64,000 bases of DNA from Bhargavaea cecembensis (GCF_001619585.1 NZ_LQNT01000009.1:806001-870000), one strand, 5' to 3'. Shown: positions 48,610 through 57,934, counted from the stretch's first letter. A program made the numbers and translations. The notes: generated by a model not told the origin, from the letters alone.

Positions 48610-49626
48610 TTGAAAACAAAATGGCTATCGATTGTGGGATGTTTCATGCTGCTGACGCTTACGGCGTGCGGCCAGGGAGAGAGTGCAGACGGAGAAGCGG
48701 AAGCTTCAGGTGAAACAGCAGAGCTCCGCTTTGGCCATGCGGCGCCGGCCACTGACCCTGGCGGCCTGTTTGCAGACAAGATTGCCGCAGATGCAAAGGA
48801 ACAGACCGATGGAGCTCTGACCATCAATGTATTCCCTGGAAGTCAGCTTGGCGGTGAGGTGGAAATGGTCGAGCAGGTCCGTGCGGGTACAATTGATATC
48901 GCACTTGTTACCTCCGGTGCACTATCCAACTTTGTGAGTGACCTTGCCGTACTGGACTTGCCCTTCCTGTTTGATGACCTCGACCATGCACAAGCCGTAC
49001 TGAACGGCGAAGTCGGCGAGGAGTTCAAGAAGCAGGCAGGCGAACAGGGACTCAAGATTCTCACCTTCTTCGACTACGGGGTGGCCAATATCGCCAACAA
49101 CAAAGTCGATGTCACTTCCGCAGCCGACATGGATGGATTAAAAATGCGGACACTCGAGAACGAGATTTTCATCGACACGTTTAAAGCACTTGGCTCCGAC
49201 GCAGTTCCGATTCCTTATCCTGAGTTATACACGTCCATCCAGCAGGGTGTCGTCAACGGAACGGATGCACTCAATGTCACGATGACGGGCGGCAAGCTTT
49301 ATGAAGTTACGAAACACTTTTCCAAAGTCAACCTAAGCTACCGTGCCGGTGTCATTGTCATGAACCAGTCGAAATACGACAGCCTGCCTGATGATGTCAA
49401 AGAAAAGCTAGATCAGGCAGTAGCAGACGGTACAGCTCACTATCACGAAACCATTTACCCTGAATATGAAGCTTCTGCTGATAAGCTCATGGAAGATAAC
49501 GGAGTCAAGATCATTGAGAAAGAGGACATCGATGTTGAATCCTTCAAGAAAGCCGTGGAACCGGTCTACGAAAAGCATGAATCTGAGTTCGGCGATATCG
49601 TGGAACGGATCCGGAACGCGCAATAA
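48610..49626 (+). CDS. TRAP transporter substrate-binding protein (DctP family)
   Basis: 338 residues. A lipoprotein signal ends in LTLTAC near residue 20. The mature part has the DctP pattern: LRFGHAAPATDPGGLFADKIA, FPGSQLGGEVEMVEQVRAGTIDIALV, LPFLFDDLDHAQAVL, GLKMRTLENEIFIDTFKALGSDAVPIPYPELYTSIQQGVVNGTD, which includes the conserved Arg that holds a carboxylate. It captures an organic acid outside the cell for the DctQM permease that follows. TTG start with AGGAGGGGG eight bases upstream. Likely substrate is a carboxylate, perhaps a C4-dicarboxylate or aromatic acid; not determined. Confidence 0.93.
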   Translation: MKTKWLSIVGCFMLLTLTACGQGESADGEAEASGETAELRFGHAAPATDPGGLFADKIAADAKEQTDGALTINVFPGSQLGGEVEMVEQVRAGTIDIALVTSGALSNFVSDLAVLDLPFLFDDLDHAQAVLNGEVGEEFKKQAGEQGLKILTFFDYGVANIANNKVDVTSAADMDGLKMRTLENEIFIDTFKALGSDAVPIPYPELYTSIQQGVVNGTDALNVTMTGGKLYEVTKHFSKVNLSYRAGVIVMNQSKYDSLPDDVKEKLDQAVADGTAHYHETIYPEYEASADKLMEDNGVKIIEKEDIDVESFKKAVEPVYEKHESEFGDIVERIRNAQ

Positions 49627-49661
49627 AATCAGAAAGGCGTTCGGTTAAGGAGGAGATCAAC

Positions 49662-50150
49662 ATGTATTCCAACGTCATCCGTGTCCTCAATAGAATCACG
49701 GAATATCTGACCATGGGGTTTCTGTCCCTCATGGTCATCATTATCTTTATACAGATCATCTCAAGGGAGCTTCTCGGCTCCTCCTTCCCCTGGGTGGAGG
49801 AAGCCGCCAGGTATCTGATGGTATGGACCGCCTTCCTGGCGGCGGGGTTCACCTACCAATATGCGGCTCACATGAGTATCGACGTCATTGCAAAGCGGCT
49901 GACCGGAACAGCCGATCGAATCATCAAGACCATTGTATTCCTGCTCTGTCTCGCGTTTCTCTGGATTCTTTTCACGAAAGGGATGGATCTGGTGAACAGC
50001 TCGGCAGGCATCAGGTCGACTGCACTGGAGCTGCCGATGTCCTTCGTGTATGCGGCACTGCCGATCAGCGCGATTCTGCAGGCCCTCAATCTGTTTGATC
50101 TTTACTTTTTCAAAAGGGAACCGGTGAAGACTGCAGAGGTGATGGAATGA
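49662..50150 (+). CDS. TRAP transporter small permease (DctQ family)
   Basis: 162 residues with four membrane helices, the usual DctQ topology: FLSLMVIIIFIQIISRELLG, WVEEAARYLMVWTAFLAAGF, IIKTIVFLLCLAFLWILF and LPMSFVYAALPISAILQALNLF. The motif PWVEEAARYLMVW is a family signature. It joins the large permease to form the sodium-driven TRAP importer. AAGGAGGAG lies before the ATG. It overlaps the large permease gene by four bases (ATGA). Confidence 0.93.
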   Translation: MYSNVIRVLNRITEYLTMGFLSLMVIIIFIQIISRELLGSSFPWVEEAARYLMVWTAFLAAGFTYQYAAHMSIDVIAKRLTGTADRIIKTIVFLLCLAFLWILFTKGMDLVNSSAGIRSTALELPMSFVYAALPISAILQALNLFDLYFFKREPVKTAEVME

Positions 50151-51424
50151 GCATCTTGCTTCTTATCATTCTCTCCGTCCTGTTCTTCCTGAACGTCCCG
50201 ATTGCCATCGCGCTTGGGCTGTCCACGACATTGATTGTGCTGATGACGGGTACGCTCGATCTCAGTACGCTGCCCCACAGGATGTTCACGACACTCGATT
50301 CCTTTCCGCTTTTGGCTGCACCGTTCTTTATCCTGGCGGGTAAAATCATGGAGCACGGTGGCATCTCGGAAAAGATTGTAAATTTCGCAAACAGCCTGGT
50401 CGGGCATTTCCGGGGCGGTCTTGGACATGTCTCGGTCGTCGCGTGCATGTTCTTTGCCGCCCTATCCGGATCGGCGGTTGCGACAACAGCGGCTGTCGGG
50501 GGGCTTCTCGTCCCTGCAATGGTCAAGGCTGGCTATGACCGCGGATTTTCTGCTTCTGTGCAGGCTGCGGGCGGCACGACCGGAGTCATGATCCCTCCGA
50601 GCGTTCCGATGGTCATGTTCGCAGTCAGTGCCGGTGTCTCTGTCGGTGACTTGTTTATTGCCGGAATCGTTCCCGGGATTTTTGTCGGGCTTACGCTCAT
50701 GATCTGGACATATATCTATTCGGTTCGTGCCAAAATAGAGATCAAACAGCGGGCCAGTATGAAAGAAATCTTTACTGCGCTTGGCCAGTCGGTTCTGGCC
50801 ATCCTTATGCCGATTATCATCTTGGGCGGCATCTACGGCGGTTATTTCACGCCCACAGAAGCATCCGTCATTGCTGTTGTCTACGGGCTTCTGGTCGGAG
50901 CACTTGTCTACCGCCAGATCACTTGGAAAGTGTTGAAAAAAATCCTTCTGGAAACTGTCACTGTCGTCTCTGCCCTTTCATTCATTATTGCTACCGCATC
51001 ATTTTTTGGGTTTTACCTGACGATCGAACAGGTCCCGCAGCAAATCGGCGGAATGATCACAAATGCTGACATCGCACCAATTGTAGTCGTGTTGCTGATT
51101 GTGGCGCTTCTCCTGGTCGTCGGCATGTTCATGGATGAGATCTCGGCCATCATTATTTTGACCCCTATTCTCCTTCCGGTGGTCGTTGCCATCGGCATGG
51201 ATCCGATTCACTTTGGAGTCATCATGGTCATTAATCTGGCCATCGGACTGCTCACCCCACCTGTTGGCCTCAGCATGTTTGTTGCTGCGAAAGTGGCGAA
51301 TATTGAGCACGATAAACTGATCAAACCGCTCCTGCCGTTCATCTTCATCCTCGTGATCGACGTGCTGATTTTGTACCTGATCCCGGAGATTTCACTTGGG
51401 CTGCTGGAATTGCAAAAAGACTGA
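50147..51424 (+). CDS. TRAP transporter large permease (DctM family)
   Basis: 425 residues with about twelve membrane helices, the expected DctM length. FFILAGKIMEHGGISEKIVNFANSLVGHFRGGLGHVSVVACMFFAALSGSAVATTAAVGG and IPPSVPMVMF are typical of the first half, and FTPTEASVIAVVYG, FMDEISAIIILTPILLPV and NLAIGLLTPPVGLSMFVAA of the second. It forms the substrate and sodium channel with DctQ. The ATG lies inside the DctQ stop, with AGAGGTGATGGA upstream. A strong terminator ends the three-gene operon. Confidence 0.95.
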   Translation: MSILLLIILSVLFFLNVPIAIALGLSTTLIVLMTGTLDLSTLPHRMFTTLDSFPLLAAPFFILAGKIMEHGGISEKIVNFANSLVGHFRGGLGHVSVVACMFFAALSGSAVATTAAVGGLLVPAMVKAGYDRGFSASVQAAGGTTGVMIPPSVPMVMFAVSAGVSVGDLFIAGIVPGIFVGLTLMIWTYIYSVRAKIEIKQRASMKEIFTALGQSVLAILMPIIILGGIYGGYFTPTEASVIAVVYGLLVGALVYRQITWKVLKKILLETVTVVSALSFIIATASFFGFYLTIEQVPQQIGGMITNADIAPIVVVLLIVALLLVVGMFMDEISAIIILTPILLPVVVAIGMDPIHFGVIMVINLAIGLLTPPVGLSMFVAAKVANIEHDKLIKPLLPFIFILVIDVLILYLIPEISLGLLELQKD

Positions 51425-51465
51425 CGCTCTTCCCCGTTCCGGGCCTTAAATCATTTCAAAGCATT

Positions 51466-51502
51466 AAAAAGATGACTCCGTATTGGCGGGGTCATCTTTT
51501 TT
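51466..51502. terminator. Bidirectional terminator between TRAP operon and HxlR gene
   Basis: AAAAGATGACTCCG and CGGGGTCATCTTTT form a 14-bp stem (one mismatch) flanked by A and T runs. Confidence 0.88.
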
Positions 51503-51508
51503 AATGGA

Positions 51509-51868
51509 TTATTTAACGAAGGATTTCAGATTCTGCTTACCCCAGTCGTACATCATAAACACCACCGGCATCAAGCTTTCGCCTAGTTCCGTTAATGAAT
51601 ATTCCACTCTCGGGGGGACCTCCGGATAGACTTCGCGATGTACAATGCCATCTTCCTCCAACTCTCTGACCTGTGTGGTCAATACCTTATGGGAGATCTT
51701 TGGAAATAACCGTTTGATTTCACTAAATCGCAGTGTTCCATTCGTCCCTAAATAATAGATAATGGTAATCTTCCACTTCCCGCTGATGATGGAAAGGGTC
51801 AGTTCCTTTTCGCAGTTGAATTCCCCATTCTCAATTTTCTTTCTGACTTCGCTCCGTAAATCATCCAT
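51509..51868 (-). CDS. HxlR-family transcriptional regulator
   Basis: 119 residues of the HxlR winged-helix type: the conserved cysteine in [27 protein letters not shown], recognition helix around [35 protein letters not shown], and [26 protein letters not shown]. In B. subtilis, HxlR activates formaldehyde assimilation, while relatives such as YodB use the N-terminal Cys to sense electrophiles. This gene diverges from a formaldehyde dehydrogenase gene, so formaldehyde or an electrophile sensor role is a good inference. GGGGGAAAAGGG precedes the ATG. Confidence 0.9.
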   Translation of the reverse strand: MDDLRSEVRKKIENGEFNCEKELTLSIISGKWKITIIYYLGTNGTLRFSEIKRLFPKISHKVLTTQVRELEEDGIVHREVYPEVPPRVEYSLTELGESLMPVVFMMYDWGKQNLKSFVK

Positions 51869-52197
51869 ATACCCTTTTCCCCCTGTCTCATCAGATTCAC
51901 CTCGGCGAATTCAATTCCGGATGATCCGCCGGATACGCTCGCTCAATGAATGGATTCCAGACTTAGCCGGAAAGGTCATGTTTTTCACCTTATCAAATTG
52001 CGTTTCGTGCATGCTGCAACTTTTCTTATTAATAAAAGTATCCTTTTGGTAACCTTCTCACAAAAAAGTGCGTTCTTCCAAAGAAAAGGATTATTTTTTA
52101 GAATTGATCAAAGATAGAGAATGTTAATTCGAGGCATTGCAGACAATTGGGTACATCCAAGATCTCTATCAGAAATTTAGGGAATGGAGGAAGAGAA
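51869..52197. promoter_or_regulatory. Divergent control region with candidate HxlR-type sites
   Basis: About 330 bases between the HxlR and formaldehyde dehydrogenase genes. GTATCCTTTTGGTAAC at 52038-52053 is a near-palindrome, and an inverted related copy, CCAAAGAAAAGGATTA, lies at 52078-52093. Paired sites of this spacing suit a dimeric winged-helix regulator acting on one or both promoters. No complete promoter hexamers could be fixed. Confidence 0.5.
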
Positions 52198-53415
52198 TTG
52201 GCAGAAAACAGAGCCGTTGTCTACAAAGGACCAGGGCACGTGGCGATTGAGGATATTCGGTACCCGGACCTGATCCTCCGGGACGGACCGGGCGTAAATC
52301 CATTGAATGTCGGCCGTAAATGCGAGCATGGCGTCATTCTGAAGGTCATCACGACCAATATTTGCGGAAGTGATCAGCATATGGTCAGGGGCCGGACGAC
52401 CGCTCCGTCCGGACTCGTTCTCGGCCATGAAATTACAGGTGAAGTCATTGAAGTAGGCAGAGACGTTGAATTTATCAAAAAGGGAGATCTTGTCTCCGTC
52501 CCATTCAACATTGCATGTGGCCGTTGCCGCAGCTGTAAGGAGCAGAACACCCACATTTGCGAAAATGTGAACCCGGATCGTCCCGGTTCCGCATACGGTT
52601 ATGTCGACATGGGCGGCTGGGTTGGCGGACAATCCGATTACGTCATGGTCCCTTATGCCGATTTCCAGTTGCTGAAATTCCCCGACAAAGATCAGGCGAT
52701 GGATAAAATTCTTGACCTGACAATGCTTTCCGACATTTTCCCGACCGGTTATCACGGCGCGGTCAGTGCCGGCGTAAAGCCAGGTTCCACTGTTTATGTT
52801 GCCGGAGCAGGCCCTGTCGGTTTGGCTGCGGCCCACTCTGCCCAACTCCTGGGCGCATCAGTTGTCATTGTGGGTGACCTGATTGAAGAGCGGCTTGCCC
52901 AAGCCCGGAGCTTTGGCTGTGAAACAGTGAACCTGAAAGATCATGACGATCTTGGAGAGCAGATCGAACAGATTCTGGGCGTTCCGGAAGTGGATTGCGC
53001 CATTGACTGTGTCGGTTTCGAGGCCCACGGACATGGCGCCGGGGCCGGTGAAGCACCGGCTGCGGTATTGAATGCCATTATGGACGTAACCCGTGCAGGT
53101 GGCCGTCTGGGCATTCCTGGTCTCTATGTGACCGGTGACCCGGGTGCCGTTGATGAGGATGCGAAAATCGGGACTTTGAAGGTTCGCCTGGGACTCGGAT
53201 GGGCCAAAGCCCATACCTTCGTAACAGGCCAGACGCCGGCCATGAAATATCACCGTGATCTGATGATGGCGATCCTGAGCGGCAAAGCACAAATTGCAAA
53301 AGCCGTAAATGCGACCCTGATCTCCCTGGATCAGGCTCCGGAAGCCTATGCCGAATTCGACCAGGGCGCTTCGAAGAAATTCGTCATCGACCCGCATGGG
53401 CTTGTCAGTAAATAA
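52198..53415 (+). CDS. fdhA: Glutathione-independent formaldehyde dehydrogenase, zinc-dependent
   Basis: 405 residues of the medium-chain zinc dehydrogenase family. Catalytic zinc motif ICGSDQHMVRGRTTAPSGLVLGHEITGEV near residue 60, structural zinc cysteines CGRCRSCKEQNTHIC, NAD Rossmann motif VYVAGAGPVGLAAAHSAQLLGA near 190, and the long insertion PEVDCAIDCVGFEAHGHGAGAGEAPAA typical of Pseudomonas-type formaldehyde dehydrogenase. It oxidises formaldehyde to formate with NAD held tightly. The TTG at 52198 follows GGAGG by seven bases; an earlier TTG at 52147 has no ribosome site. It leads a two-gene unit with the GlcG-like gene and faces the HxlR regulator. Confidence 0.9.
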   Translation: MAENRAVVYKGPGHVAIEDIRYPDLILRDGPGVNPLNVGRKCEHGVILKVITTNICGSDQHMVRGRTTAPSGLVLGHEITGEVIEVGRDVEFIKKGDLVSVPFNIACGRCRSCKEQNTHICENVNPDRPGSAYGYVDMGGWVGGQSDYVMVPYADFQLLKFPDKDQAMDKILDLTMLSDIFPTGYHGAVSAGVKPGSTVYVAGAGPVGLAAAHSAQLLGASVVIVGDLIEERLAQARSFGCETVNLKDHDDLGEQIEQILGVPEVDCAIDCVGFEAHGHGAGAGEAPAAVLNAIMDVTRAGGRLGIPGLYVTGDPGAVDEDAKIGTLKVRLGLGWAKAHTFVTGQTPAMKYHRDLMMAILSGKAQIAKAVNATLISLDQAPEAYAEFDQGASKKFVIDPHGLVSK

Positions 53416-53445
53416 AGCAAACCAACAATAAGGAGGCTCATTAAC

Positions 53446-53871
53446 ATGACTAAACTTACATTGGACGTAGCGAAGAAACTGATTGCGGGTGCTGAAGAAG
53501 AAGCAAATAAGATTGGTGTTGCCATGGTCATCTCGGTGGTGGATGAAGGCGGAAACCTGATCGCCACCCATCGGATGGATGATGCTTGGCTCGCAAGCAT
53601 CGATATTGCCCAAAACAAGGCCTGGACATCTGTTGCATTGAAAATGCCATCTGCAAACCTGGCCGATGCGACAGTTCCTGCTTCCGAACTGTATGGCCTG
53701 AATACGACAAACAATGGACGTCTTGTCGTTTTCGGCGGCGGAATCCCTCTGATCAGTGAAGGGAAAGTCATCGGAGCGGTAGGCGTGAGCGGCAGTACGG
53801 TCCCTCACGACGTTCAAGTTGCAGAGGCTGCTGTGAACACATTTGAACAGTTGCATCAATACTCAAAGTAA
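53446..53871 (+). CDS. GlcG/HbpS-family protein
   Basis: 141 residues of the GlcG/HbpS/PduO-C fold: LTLDVAKKLIAGAEEEANKIGVAMVISVVDEGGNLIATHRMDDA, then ASIDIAQNKAWTSVALKMPSANL, GGGIPLISEGKVIGAVGVSGSTVPHDVQVAEAAVN. HbpS members bind haem or cobalamin; GlcG lies in the glycolate operon. The cellular role is poorly known. It follows the formaldehyde dehydrogenase after 30 bases with AAGGAGG upstream. Such genes frequently accompany dehydrogenases for small alcohols and aldehydes, consistent with a shared unit here. Confidence 0.88.
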   Translation: MTKLTLDVAKKLIAGAEEEANKIGVAMVISVVDEGGNLIATHRMDDAWLASIDIAQNKAWTSVALKMPSANLADATVPASELYGLNTTNNGRLVVFGGGIPLISEGKVIGAVGVSGSTVPHDVQVAEAAVNTFEQLHQYSK

Positions 53872-53891
53872 AATCAGCAACGTCCCAATAT

Positions 53892-53928
53892 AAAGGTGAC
53901 CCCGATAAAAATCGGGGTCACCTTTTTA
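53892..53928. terminator. Strong terminator after the formaldehyde operon
   Basis: AAAGGTGACCCCGAT and ATCGGGGTCACCTTT form a 15-bp perfect stem with a short A loop, followed by TTT on the plus strand and an A/T-rich stretch on the minus. Confidence 0.92.
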
Positions 53929-53989
53929 CTTCACGATACCGTCTCCCACAAGTCAATCATGGTCAATTTGCAGCGTGGAGCGATCATTT

Positions 53990-54123
53990 CTATCGCTGCA
54001 CAATCAGAGGATCTTTAATGACATTCTTAATCTCTGATACAGGCAGATCGTTCTCGATCAGCTGGACCATGACTTTCATATAGCGCTGGCGGCAAATGTA
54101 TCTTCCTCGATGCTCCCTTTCAT
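53990..54123 (-). pseudogene. Frameshifted remnant of a small gene
   Basis: Directly after the sulfatase stop an ATG at 54123 opens KGSIEEDTFAA, which stops early. One frame over, the sequence continues RQRYMKVMVQLIENDLPVSEIKNVIKD and ends PLIVQR at a TAG (53992-53990). The two parts read like one short helical protein broken by a frameshift near 54083. I do not recognise the family, and it may equally be the tail of a decayed regulator. Confidence 0.35.
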
Positions 54124-54127
54124 CAAA

Positions 54128-56422
54128 TTATTTCTGGATCTGATACACAACCTTTTTGATTTCACCGGAGAACGAGAATTCATCTGTTCCCTCGTAATCC
54201 TTACTCACCGGATAGTTGGAATCATGTCCCACGTCGAGACCCTCGAACGAGACTTTAAATCGGTGCGTCTGTTCGATATCAACCGATCCCGACGGCTTGC
54301 CGTCGATCAGCAAGTTTGCAGTACCACTGTTTTCTCCCGTCAGCTCAAAGTCCAGCTTCACTTCCGCTTTGCCGTCCGGGAGCGGCTGTGAGGATTCGAT
54401 CCGGTAAACGGAATCTCCCCTGTTGTATTCATACACGGCCTTGTCGTCTCTTACGTAGAGCGTATAGCCGCTTTCGGTGCTGCCGAGTGCCAGAAGCACG
54501 CCTTCTTCGTCCCCGGCCGGGCGGTCGATCGGCACTGTGATGGAATACGACTTATTCAGGATAAACGGCGTCGCCCCTTCAGGCAGACGGGACATGCCAT
54601 CATAGAAGACAAACTTGGACTTTGCCCGAAGCGAATCCTCCGGCGTGAACAAAAAGCCATCCCCGGCGATGTCCGTCATCGGATAAACGCCGTATTCTTT
54701 CGCCTCTTTCTCGAACAGCTTCTGCAGCTTTTTCAGCTGTTTTGGATTTTCCTCTGCCAGATTCACCTGTTCGGTCGGGTCCTCGGTGATATGATACAGC
54801 TCCCATACGTCTTCTTCATACGGCGTTTTCGGCACATGACGGGCAATAGCCTTCCAGCCATCATGGTAGATCGCACGCTGGCCATTATTCTCGAAGTACT
54901 GTGTTTTGCGGACTTCCGCTGCAGCGTCACTGAATGTCGGGATCAAGCTCTTCCCGTGGAGCTTCATCTGCTTGACACCGTCGATTTCCTTCGGCAAGTC
55001 GATGCCCATCAGTTCGTAGACAGTCGGTGTAATGTCGGAGACATGGACATACTGGTCGCGGATTTCTCCCTTGGCTTGGATTCCTTTCGGATATGAAATG
55101 ATGAGAGGTGTCCGGATTCCGGCCTCATACATCGTGGACTTGTACAGCTTGAACGGCGTGTTGCTCGCCTGAGCCCACCCTTGCGGGAATTCCGATTTCG
55201 TCTGGTCGGATCCGATCAGGTCTTTACTTTCGTAAATTGTGCCGAACGGTTCTGCGATGTCGTTATACGCCAGCGTGTGGTTAATGGACCCCGTCGCCTT
55301 GCCCATCGGACTTGCTCCGTTGTCGGACAGGAAGACAAACATCGTGTCCTCCAGCTCGCCGGTTCGCTCGAGTGTATGAATAAGCTTTCCAATCTGTTCA
55401 TCCGTATGGGTCAGAAAGCCCGCATACGCCTGCTGGAACTGGGCGAAGGCCTCCTTCTCCTCTGCCGACAGGCTCTCCCATCCCGGAACACCTGGATTCC
55501 GCGGCGCGAGCTTTGCATCTTCTTGGATGATTCCCATCTCTTTCTGTTTCTCGAACCGCTCTTTGCGGATCTGATCCCAGCCTTTGTCATACACCCCATC
55601 ATACTGGTCAATGTATTTCTGAGGGACCTGGACGGGCTGATGCTGGGCACCAAACGCCAGATAAAGGAAGAACGGCGTATCCGGGTCGAAAGAAGCCTGG
55701 TCGGTGACGTACTGGCTAGCCTGCCTGACGATATCCTCAGAGAAATGGTAGTCCGGATCATCCGGCGTCCCGATAAACGAATTGTCTTGGACCAGCTCGG
55801 GTTTATACTGATCAGTAGAGTCTTCCAGGAAACCATAGAAGCGGTCGAATCCTTTCTGGAGCGGCCAGTTCTCATACGGGCCGGCGGCGGTCGCCTGATG
55901 CGAAGGGGCAAGGTGCCATTTCCCAAGTGCGTAGGTGTTATAGTCCTGCTTCTTCAATACTTCGGCAATCGTACCAGCCGACGGATCAATCCGTCCCCGC
56001 TTGTTCGGGTTATCCGGCCCCATATCGAAGTTGGCCACGGTTGCCATGCCGAACGAATGGGAATTTCGTCCCGTCAAAAGTGAAGCCCTTGTCGGAGAAC
56101 AGACCGGCGCCACATGGGCGTTGCTGTATCTGAGGCCATTGTCGGCCAGTTTGTCCAGGTTCGGCGTCTTGATCTCCGAGCCGTAGGAACCCAGATCGGA
56201 AAAGCCGGAGTCGTCAAGCACAATGTAGACAACGTTGGGATCATCCGCAGACTGAGCCGTTTCCTGGCCTTCATCGTTTTTCGGCGATTTTACGGGTGCA
56301 GCCCCCTGGTCCGGAGCTGCCGCATTCGTTCCGCAACCCGCCAGCATCAGAGCGAGCGCAGAAGTGAATGCTGCCGCTTTCGCCCACGGCGGCATCCGCA
56401 AGACATTATAATGAGACTTCAA
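54128..56422 (-). CDS. Arylsulfatase lipoprotein
   Basis: 764 residues. Lipoprotein signal with AFTSALALMLAGC near residue 30. The sulfatase domain has the metal-binding YIVLDDSGFSDLGSYG, the formylglycine motif PVCSPTRASLLTGRNSH with C-x-P-x-R, ALGKWHLAPS, FLYLAFGAQHQPVQVP and FLSDNGASPMGKATG, close in layout to Pseudomonas-type arylsulfatase. A C-terminal beta-rich domain of about 200 residues follows. It releases sulfate from sulfate esters outside the membrane. The TTG at 56422 with GGAGGGGG six bases upstream gives a normal signal peptide. It follows the MFS gene by 49 bases and is the end of the aromatic operon. Confidence 0.9.
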   Translation of the reverse strand: MKSHYNVLRMPPWAKAAAFTSALALMLAGCGTNAAAPDQGAAPVKSPKNDEGQETAQSADDPNVVYIVLDDSGFSDLGSYGSEIKTPNLDKLADNGLRYSNAHVAPVCSPTRASLLTGRNSHSFGMATVANFDMGPDNPNKRGRIDPSAGTIAEVLKKQDYNTYALGKWHLAPSHQATAAGPYENWPLQKGFDRFYGFLEDSTDQYKPELVQDNSFIGTPDDPDYHFSEDIVRQASQYVTDQASFDPDTPFFLYLAFGAQHQPVQVPQKYIDQYDGVYDKGWDQIRKERFEKQKEMGIIQEDAKLAPRNPGVPGWESLSAEEKEAFAQFQQAYAGFLTHTDEQIGKLIHTLERTGELEDTMFVFLSDNGASPMGKATGSINHTLAYNDIAEPFGTIYESKDLIGSDQTKSEFPQGWAQASNTPFKLYKSTMYEAGIRTPLIISYPKGIQAKGEIRDQYVHVSDITPTVYELMGIDLPKEIDGVKQMKLHGKSLIPTFSDAAAEVRKTQYFENNGQRAIYHDGWKAIARHVPKTPYEEDVWELYHITEDPTEQVNLAEENPKQLKKLQKLFEKEAKEYGVYPMTDIAGDGFLFTPEDSLRAKSKFVFYDGMSRLPEGATPFILNKSYSITVPIDRPAGDEEGVLLALGSTESGYTLYVRDDKAVYEYNRGDSVYRIESSQPLPDGKAEVKLDFELTGENSGTANLLIDGKPSGSVDIEQTHRFKVSFEGLDVGHDSNYPVSKDYEGTDEFSFSGEIKKVVYQIQK

Positions 56423-56471
56423 TAAATCCCCCTCCAATTAAATGAATCGTAATTCGATGAAGACTGGTAAA

Positions 56472-57770
56472 TCAGTTCAATGGGACGCTTTCCGGTTTTT
56501 CAAGGGCCGCATCAGGGGCCTGCTCGTCCACTTCGACCAAACGGATATTCTTTGTCTCCGGGAACACCCATGCCCACAGCGCCAGTGCCAGGAACAGCAT
56601 CGCACCGCCAAGGATGATCGGCTGGTATCCGTAGACCGGGAACACGGCAGCCGTAATCAGAGGGGGGATTGCAGAGAGCCCTCGCCCGATCTGCAGTGCC
56701 CATGAAATGCCGGTGACCCGTACATCAGTCGGGAAAATTTCACTGAACAGCGACCCGAATACAGAAGCTCCGTTCGACCCGAAATACAGGAAGAAGATCG
56801 GCACGAGAATCCATAGGGAATGAATCAGGCTTGTCCATGTGAAATACAGCGCCAATCCTCCGAGCGCAGCGACGACTCCCAGATAGGACAGGGTGATTCT
56901 TCTCCCCCATTTGTCGGTTGTATAGCCGGCAACCACCGAGCCGACCAGCCCTCCAAACGCCGTAAAGAACAGCCACCATCCGGTTGCTCCCATCTCAAAA
57001 CCTTCGAACTGAACCAGATAAGTCGGCAGGAAGTTCGTGATTCCGTAGTAGGCGAAATATTGGAGGACCGCTGCGATCAGTGCGATGGTGAACGGCTTCC
57101 AGAATCGTTTCAGTCCGTATTTTTCAGTCCATTTTACTCTGACGATAGCTTCATTTTCTTTGACCTCTTTTTCCCATACCTCGGATTCTTCAACGTCTTT
57201 CCGCAGATATAAAGCAAATAAGATCGGTAGAGCAGACAGAATGAATGTCCAGCGCCAGCCGATGATCGGCAGGATGAATCCGCCCACCGTGGCACCCAGG
57301 AAGATTCCGATATAGGCGCCGCTGTAAAGCATGCTGCTCCAGAACCCCCGTTGTCTGGAAGGAACCGTTTCACTGACTAATGCCTGCGCTGCCCCGTATT
57401 CCCCGCCAAGACCAAACCCTGCAATGGCAGTCCAGAGAATCAGCCATTCATAATTGAAGGTGAACCCCCGCATCAGCGTAGCGAGCGTGAAGATCACAAG
57501 CGTGGCGATCAGGATCTTCTTCCTGCCGACTTTGTCGCCCAAGTATCCGAAGACGACGCCGCCGACCGCAAGGAACGCCAGCTGGACTGAAAACACGGAA
57601 GCGACTTGTACGGTCGTAAGGGACAAGGCGGCCGCCATGGGAATGACAAGAAAGCTCAGCAGGAAAATCTCGTAATAGTCGAAGATCCAACCGATATAGG
57701 CCCCGAAAAACGCCTTATATTTTGGTTTATCCATTTTCTCCTCTTGCACCGGCAAACTATTGGTCGTCAT
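56472..57770 (-). CDS. MFS transporter, aromatic-acid/sialate symporter-like
   Basis: 432 residues with twelve helices. A conserved DYYEIFLLSFLV in helix 1 and GYLGDKVGRKKILI in loop 2-3 mark the MFS; the layout with WLILWTAIAGFGLGGEYGAAQALVSETVPSRQRG in helices 4-5 is typical of the AAHS/SHS proton symporters for aromatic or organic acids. The ATG at 57770 has AAGGGGGG five bases upstream; the longer frame to 57902 lacks one. The position after the ring-cleavage genes and before the sulfatase suggests uptake of the operon's substrate. A gap of about 165 bases separates it from the flavoprotein genes, so a secondary promoter is possible. Confidence 0.9.
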   Translation of the reverse strand: MTTNSLPVQEEKMDKPKYKAFFGAYIGWIFDYYEIFLLSFLVIPMAAALSLTTVQVASVFSVQLAFLAVGGVVFGYLGDKVGRKKILIATLVIFTLATLMRGFTFNYEWLILWTAIAGFGLGGEYGAAQALVSETVPSRQRGFWSSMLYSGAYIGIFLGATVGGFILPIIGWRWTFILSALPILFALYLRKDVEESEVWEKEVKENEAIVRVKWTEKYGLKRFWKPFTIALIAAVLQYFAYYGITNFLPTYLVQFEGFEMGATGWWLFFTAFGGLVGSVVAGYTTDKWGRRITLSYLGVVAALGGLALYFTWTSLIHSLWILVPIFFLYFGSNGASVFGSLFSEIFPTDVRVTGISWALQIGRGLSAIPPLITAAVFPVYGYQPIILGGAMLFLALALWAWVFPETKNIRLVEVDEQAPDAALEKPESVPLN

Positions 57771-57934
57771 CAAATCCCCCCTTGTTATTTGGTTGAGCAG
57801 GCTATTAACCGGCTCTGCCAAGGCCTCCTTCTGTGGATAAAGAGAAGTCCGGTGGTGTCGATGACGCAGGTTCCCATCGTTTAGGTTTCCTGCGTCCACC
57901 ATCGGACTGACTCCTATCCTTCCGCCAACCCAGT

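Noticed and set aside
52858-53859. 333-codon minus-strand frame opposite the formaldehyde dehydrogenase and GlcG genes
   Set aside because: It crosses two clear genes and their spacer and shows no domain.
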